Below are positions 58,481 to 64,000 of a stretch of 64,000 bases of DNA, piece by piece; the first letter of the stretch is position 1; every line of letters begins with the position of its first letter. The position numbers and the translations under genes were made by a program. Source of the stretch: Trileptium ribeirensis (taxonomy: Eukaryota > Nematoda > Enoplea > Enoplida > Thoracostomopsidae); contig JASANE010005042.1 of the NCBI GenBank assembly GCA_030248225.1, positions 33,285 through 97,284 on the forward strand, given 5' to 3'. Below the pieces are notes generated by a model. The model worked only from the letters and a program-made list of their open reading frames with translations, ran no database searches and was not told the DNA's origin.

Positions 58481-61400
58481 GCAACTATCACACCAAGAAT
58501 AGCGTTTAAACATCAATACATAACGTTAAAAGAATATGTTTTCCCACTGGCAATGATTACTCAAATCCAGTTTTAGACCAAAATCAAATTGAAATTTTGT
58601 CTGCCCGTCTACAACGGTCCACCCGCCAAAGTGATGCGATAAAACATCTCAATTTTAAAAGAACGCCAAGATGGCGGCAAAGTGTTGAAATATACGTTAT
58701 CCGATTGCACTCGGTTTAGCTGAATCAACTGTATAAATATATTGCAACTATCACACCAAGAATAGCGTTTAAACATCAATACATAACGTTAAAAGAATAT
58801 GTTTTCCCACTGGCAATGATTAATCAAATCCAGTTTTAGACCAGAAATCAAATTGAATTTTTTCTGCCCGTCTACTACTGTCCACCCGACAAAGTGATTC
58901 TATAAAACATCTCAATTTTAAAAGAACGCCAAGATGGCGGCAAAGTGTTGAAATATACGTTATCCGATTGCACTCAGTTTAGCTGAATCAACTGTATAAA
59001 TATATTGCAACTATCACACCAAGAATAGCGTTCAAACATCAACACATAACGTTAAAAGAATATGTTTTCCCACTGGCAATGATTACTCAAATCCAGTTTT
59101 AGACCAAAATCAAACTGAATTTTTTTTCTGCCCGTCTACAACGGTCCACCCGCCAAAGTGATGCGATAAAACATCTCAATTTTAAAAGAACGCCAAGATG
59201 GCGGCAAAGTGTTGAAATATACGTTATCCGATTGCACTCGGTTTAGCTGAATCAACTGTATAAATATATTGCAACTATCACACCAAGAATAGCGTTTAAA
59301 CATCAATACATAACGTTAAAAGAATATGTTTTCCCACTGGCAATGATTAATCAAATCCAGTTTTAGACCAAAATCAAATTGAATTTTTCTGCCGTCTACA
59401 ACGGTCCACCCGCCAAAGTGATGCGATAAAACATCTCAATTTTAAAAGAACGCCAAGATGGCGGCAAAGTGTTGAAATATACGTTATCCGATTGCACTCG
59501 GTTTAGCTGAATCAACTGTATAAATATATTGCAACTATCACACCAAGAATAGCGTTTAAACATCAATACATAACGTTAAAAGAATATGTTTTCCCACTGG
59601 CAATGATTAATCAAATCCAGTTTTAGACCAAAATCAAATTGAATTTTTTTCTGCCCGTCTACAACGGTCCACCCGCCAAAGTGATGCGATAAAACATCTC
59701 AATTTTAAAAGAACGCCAAGATGGCGGCAAAGTGTTGAAATATACGTTATCCGATTGCACTCAGTTTAGCTGAATCAACTGTATAAATATATTGCAACTA
59801 TCACACCAAGAATAGCGTTTAAACATCAACACATAACGTTAAAAGAATATGTTTTCCCACTGGCAATGATTACTCAAATCCAGTTTTAGACCAAAATCAA
59901 ATTGAATTTTTTTCTGCCCGTCTACAACGGTCCACCCGCCAAAGTGATGCGATAAAACATCTCAATTTTAAAAGAACGCCAAGATGGCGGCAAAGTGTTG
60001 AAATATACGTTATCCGATTGTACTCGGTTTAGCTGAATCAACTGTATAAATATATTGCAACTATCACACCAAGAATAGCGTTTAAACATCAATACATAAC
60101 GTTAAAAGAATATGTTTTCCCACTGGCAATGATTAATCAAATCCAGTTTTAGACCAAAATCAAATTGAATTTTTTCTGCCCGTCTACAACGGTCCACCCG
60201 CCAAAGTGATGCGATAAAACATGTCAATTTTAAAAGAACGCCAAGATGGCGGCAAAGTGTTGAAATATACGTTATCCGATTGCACTCAGTTTAGCTGAAT
60301 CAACTGTATAAATATATTGCAACTATCACACCAAGAATAGCGTTTAAACATCAATACACAACGTTAAAAGAATATGTTTTCCCACTGGCAATGATTAATC
60401 AAATCCAGTTTTAGACCAAAATCAAATTGAATTTTTGTCTGCCCGTCTACAGCGGTCCACCCGCCAAAGTGATGCGATTAAACATTTCAATTTTAAAAGA
60501 ACGCCAAGATGGCGGCAAAGTGTTGAAATATACGTTATCCGATTACACTCAGTTTAGCTGAATCAACTGTATAAATATATTGCAACTATCACACCAAGAA
60601 TAGCGTTTAAACATCAATACATAACGTTAAAAGAATATGTTTTCCCACTGGCAATGATTACTCAAATCCAGTTTTAGACCAAAATCAAATTGAATTTTTT
60701 CTGCCCGTCTACAACGGTCCACCCGCCAAAGTGATGCGATAAAACATGTCAATTTTAAAAGAACGCCAAGATGGCGGCAAAGTGTTGAAATATACGTTAT
60801 CCGATTGTACTCGGTTTAGCTGAATCAACTGTATAAATATATTGCAACTATCACACCAAGAATAGCGTTTAAACATCAATACATAACGTTAAAAGAATAT
60901 GTTTTCCCACTGGCAATGATTACTCAAATCCAGTTTTAGACCAAAATCAAATTGAATTTTTTTCTGCCCGTCTACAACGGTCCACCCGCCAAAGTGATGC
61001 GATAAAACATCTCAATTTTAAAAGAACGCCAAGATGGCGGCAAAGTGTTGAAATATACGTTATCCGATTGCACTCAGTTTAGCTGAATCAACTGTATAAA
61101 TATATTGCAACTATCACACCAAGAATAGCGTTTAAACATCAACACATAACGTTAAAAGAATATGTTTTCCCACTGGCAATGATTACTCAAATCCAGTTTT
61201 AGACCAAAATCAAATTGAATTTTTGTCTGCCCGTCTACAACGGTCCACCCGCCAAAGTGATGCGATAAAACATCTCAATTTTAAAAGAACGCCAAGATGG
61301 CGGCAAAGTGTTGAAATATACGTTATCCGATTGCACTCAGTTTAGCTGAATCAACTGTATAAATATATTGCAACTATCACACCAAGAATAGCGTTTAAAC

Positions 61401-64000
61401 ATCAACACATAACGTTAAAAGAATATGTTTTCCCACTGGCAATGATTACTCAAATCCAGTTTTAGACCAAAATCAAATTGAATTTTTGTCTGCCCGTCTA
61501 CAACGGTCCACCCGCCAAAGTGATGCGATAAAACATCTCAATTTTAAAAGAACGCCAAGATGGCGGCAAAGTGTTGAAATATACGTTATCCGATTACACT
61601 CAGTTTAGCTGAATCAACTGTATAAATATATTGCAACTATCACACCAAGAATAGCGTTTAAACATCAATACATAACGTTAAAAGAATATGTTTTCCCACT
61701 GGCAATGATTACTCAAATCCAGTTTTAGACCAAAATCAAATTGAATTTTTTTCTGCCCGTCTACAACGGTCCACCCGCCAAAGTGATGCGATAAAACATG
61801 TCAATTTTAAAAGAACGCCAAGATGGCGGCAAAGTGTTGAAATATACGTTATCCGATTGTACTCGGTTTAGCTGAATCAACTGTATAAATATATTGCAAC
61901 TATCACACCAAGAATAGCGTTTAAACATCAATACATAACGTTAAAAGAATATGTTTTCCCACTGGCAATGATTACTCAAATCCAGTTTTAGACCAAAATC
62001 AAATTGAATTTTTTCTGCCCGTCTACAACGGTCCACCCGCCAAAGTGATGCGATAAAACATCTCAATTTTAAAAGAGCGCCAAGATGGCGGCAAAGTGTT
62101 GAAATATACGTTATCCGATTGCACTCAGTTTAGCTGAATCAACTGTATAAATATATTGCAACTATCACACCAAGAATAGCGTTTAAACATCAACACATAA
62201 CGTTAAAAGAATATGTTTTCCCACTGGCAATGATTACTCAAATCCAGTTTTAGACCAAAATCAAATTGAATTTTTGTCTGCCCGTCTACAACGGTCCACC
62301 CGCCAAAGTGATGCGATAAAACATCAATTTTAAAAGAACGCCAAGATGGCGGCAAAGTGTTGAAGAGTATACGTTATTCATTCACTCAGTTTAGCTGAAT
62401 CAACTATATAAATATATTACAGATATTTACTATCGGACACGCAGAATAGCGTTTAAACATCAATACATAACGTTAAAAGAATATGTTTTCCACTGGCAAT
62501 GATTTACTCAAAATCCAGTTTTAGACCAAAAAATCAAATTGATTTTTTTCTGCCCGTTTACAACGTTTCCACCCGCCAAAGTGATGCGATAAAACATGTC
62601 AATTTTAAAAAACGAACGAAATGGCGGCAAAGTGTTGAAATATACGTTATCCGATTGCACTCAGTTTAGCTGAATCAACTGTATAAATATATTGCAACTA
62701 TCTCACCCCAAGAATAGCGTTTAAACATCAACACATAACGTTAAAAGAATATGTTTTCCCACTGGCAATGATTACTCAAATCCAGTTTTAGACCAAAATC
62801 AAATTGAATTTTTGTCTGCCCGTCTACAACGGTCCACCCGCCAAAGTGATGCGATAAAACATCTCAATTTTAAAGAACGCCAAGATGGCGGCAAAGTGTT
62901 GAAATATACGTTATCCGATTACACTCAGTTTAGCTGAATCAACTGTATAAATATATTGCAACTATCACACCAAGAATAGCGTTTAAACATCAATACATAA
63001 CGTTAAAAGAATATGTTTTCCCACTGGCAATTACTCAAATCCAGTTTTAGACCAAAATCAAATTGAATTTTTTTCTGCCCGTCTACAACGGTCCACCCGC
63101 CAAAGTGATGCGATAAAACATCTCAATTTTAAAAGAACGCCAAGATGGCGGCAAAGTGTTGAAATATACGTTATCCGATTGCACTCGGTTTAGCTGAATC
63201 AACTGTATAAATATATTGCAACTATCACACCAAGAATAGCGTTTAAACATCAATACATAACGTTAAAAGAATATGTTTTCCCACTGGCAATGATTACTCA
63301 AATCCAGTTTTAGACCAAAATCAAATTGAATTTTTGTCTGCCCGTCTACAACGGTCCACCCGCCAAAGTGATGCGATAAAACATCTCAATTTTAAAGAAC
63401 GCCAAGATGGCGGCAAAGTGTTGAAATATACGTTATCCGATTACACTCAGTTTAGCTGAATCAACTGTATAAATATATTGCAACTATCACACCAAGAATA
63501 GCGTTTAAACATCAATACATAACGTTAAAAGAATATGTTTTCCCACTGGCAATGATTACTCAAATCCAGTTTTAGAACAAAATAAAATTGAATTTTTTCT
63601 GCCATCTAAGACGGTCCACCCGCCGAAGTGATGAGATAAAACATAGTCAATTTAAAAGAACGCAAGTGGCGTCAAAGTTTTTAAATATACGTTATCCGAT
63701 TGCACTCGGTTTAGCTGAATCAACTGTATAAATATATTGCAACTATCACACCAAGAATAGCGTTTAAACATCAATACATAACGTTAAAAGAATATGTTTT
63801 CCCACTGGCAATGATTACTCAAATCCAGTTTTAGACCAAAATCAAATTGAATTTTTTCTGCCCGTCTACAACGGTCCACCCGCCAAAGTGATGATAAAAC
63901 ATCTCAATTTAAAAGAACGCCTAGATGGCGGCAAAGTGTTGAAATATACGTTATCCGATTGCACTCAGTTTAGCTGAATCAACTGTATAAATATATTGCA
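58481..64000 (+). repeat. 263-bp satellite, about 21 units, continues beyond the window
   Basis: The unit is 262-264 bases, from gcaactatcacaccaagaat through gtttagctgaatcaactg to taaatatatt. Starts lie near 58481, 58742, 59005 and 59269, and so on. Homologous sites vary in a shared pattern (caatacat or caacacat, gattactc or gattaatc, cactcagt or cactcggt, catctc or catgtc), which suggests unequal exchange. Each unit has gccaagatggcggcaaag. The array has no boundary on the right. Confidence 0.98.

Overview
This window is animal nuclear DNA, most likely from an invertebrate and perhaps a worm. It is AT-rich and gene-poor. Coding sequence is cut into short exons with GT-AG introns of about 0.4-6 kb, and the rest is decayed transposons and large tandem arrays. 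There are no bacterial operons, ribosome binding sites or CRISPR arrays. The species cannot be fixed from the sequence. The coding calls rest on conserved family motifs, consistent splice phases and reading through the junctions.

Layout, left to right. (1) 767-5156 (+): the last four exons I can see of an SLC4-family bicarbonate/anion transporter, with a long Ser/Pro-rich cytosolic tail. (2) About 6.7-7.7 kb (-): remains of a DIRS-like tyrosine-recombinase retroelement (reverse transcriptase plus RNase H). (3) 14087-19928 (+), perhaps reaching 20.2 kb: a Stum/SPEC3-family membrane protein gene with a 5.5 kb intron. (4) 21711-22146 and 23484-25590: a perfect 22-bp array and a 151-bp minisatellite with higher-order structure. 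(5) 28039-30678: a full-length but frame-broken hAT transposon with terminal inverted repeats and a target duplication. (6) 30.7-37.9 kb: decayed repeat DNA, including a 130-bp run with no cytosine on the given strand. (7) 37888-49737 (+): a short-chain dehydrogenase of the C-factor/sniffer type. Four of its exons are clear, but the exon carrying the catalytic Ser and Tyr-xxx-Lys was not found. A broken DD41D Tc1/mariner transposase lies in that intron, next to an odd C/A-only block. (8) 54.4-58.0 kb (-): two open reading frames of unknown function, separated by a 131-bp satellite. (9) 58481-64000: a 263-bp satellite that runs off the window.

The three recognised genes lie on the same strand but are not functionally linked: ion transport, a mechanosensory-type membrane protein and a carbonyl-reductase-like enzyme. 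No integrated new system is evident. The most unusual items are the array architecture, the unrecognised minus-strand genes between satellites, the strand-asymmetric blocks and the dehydrogenase gene model with a gap at its active site.
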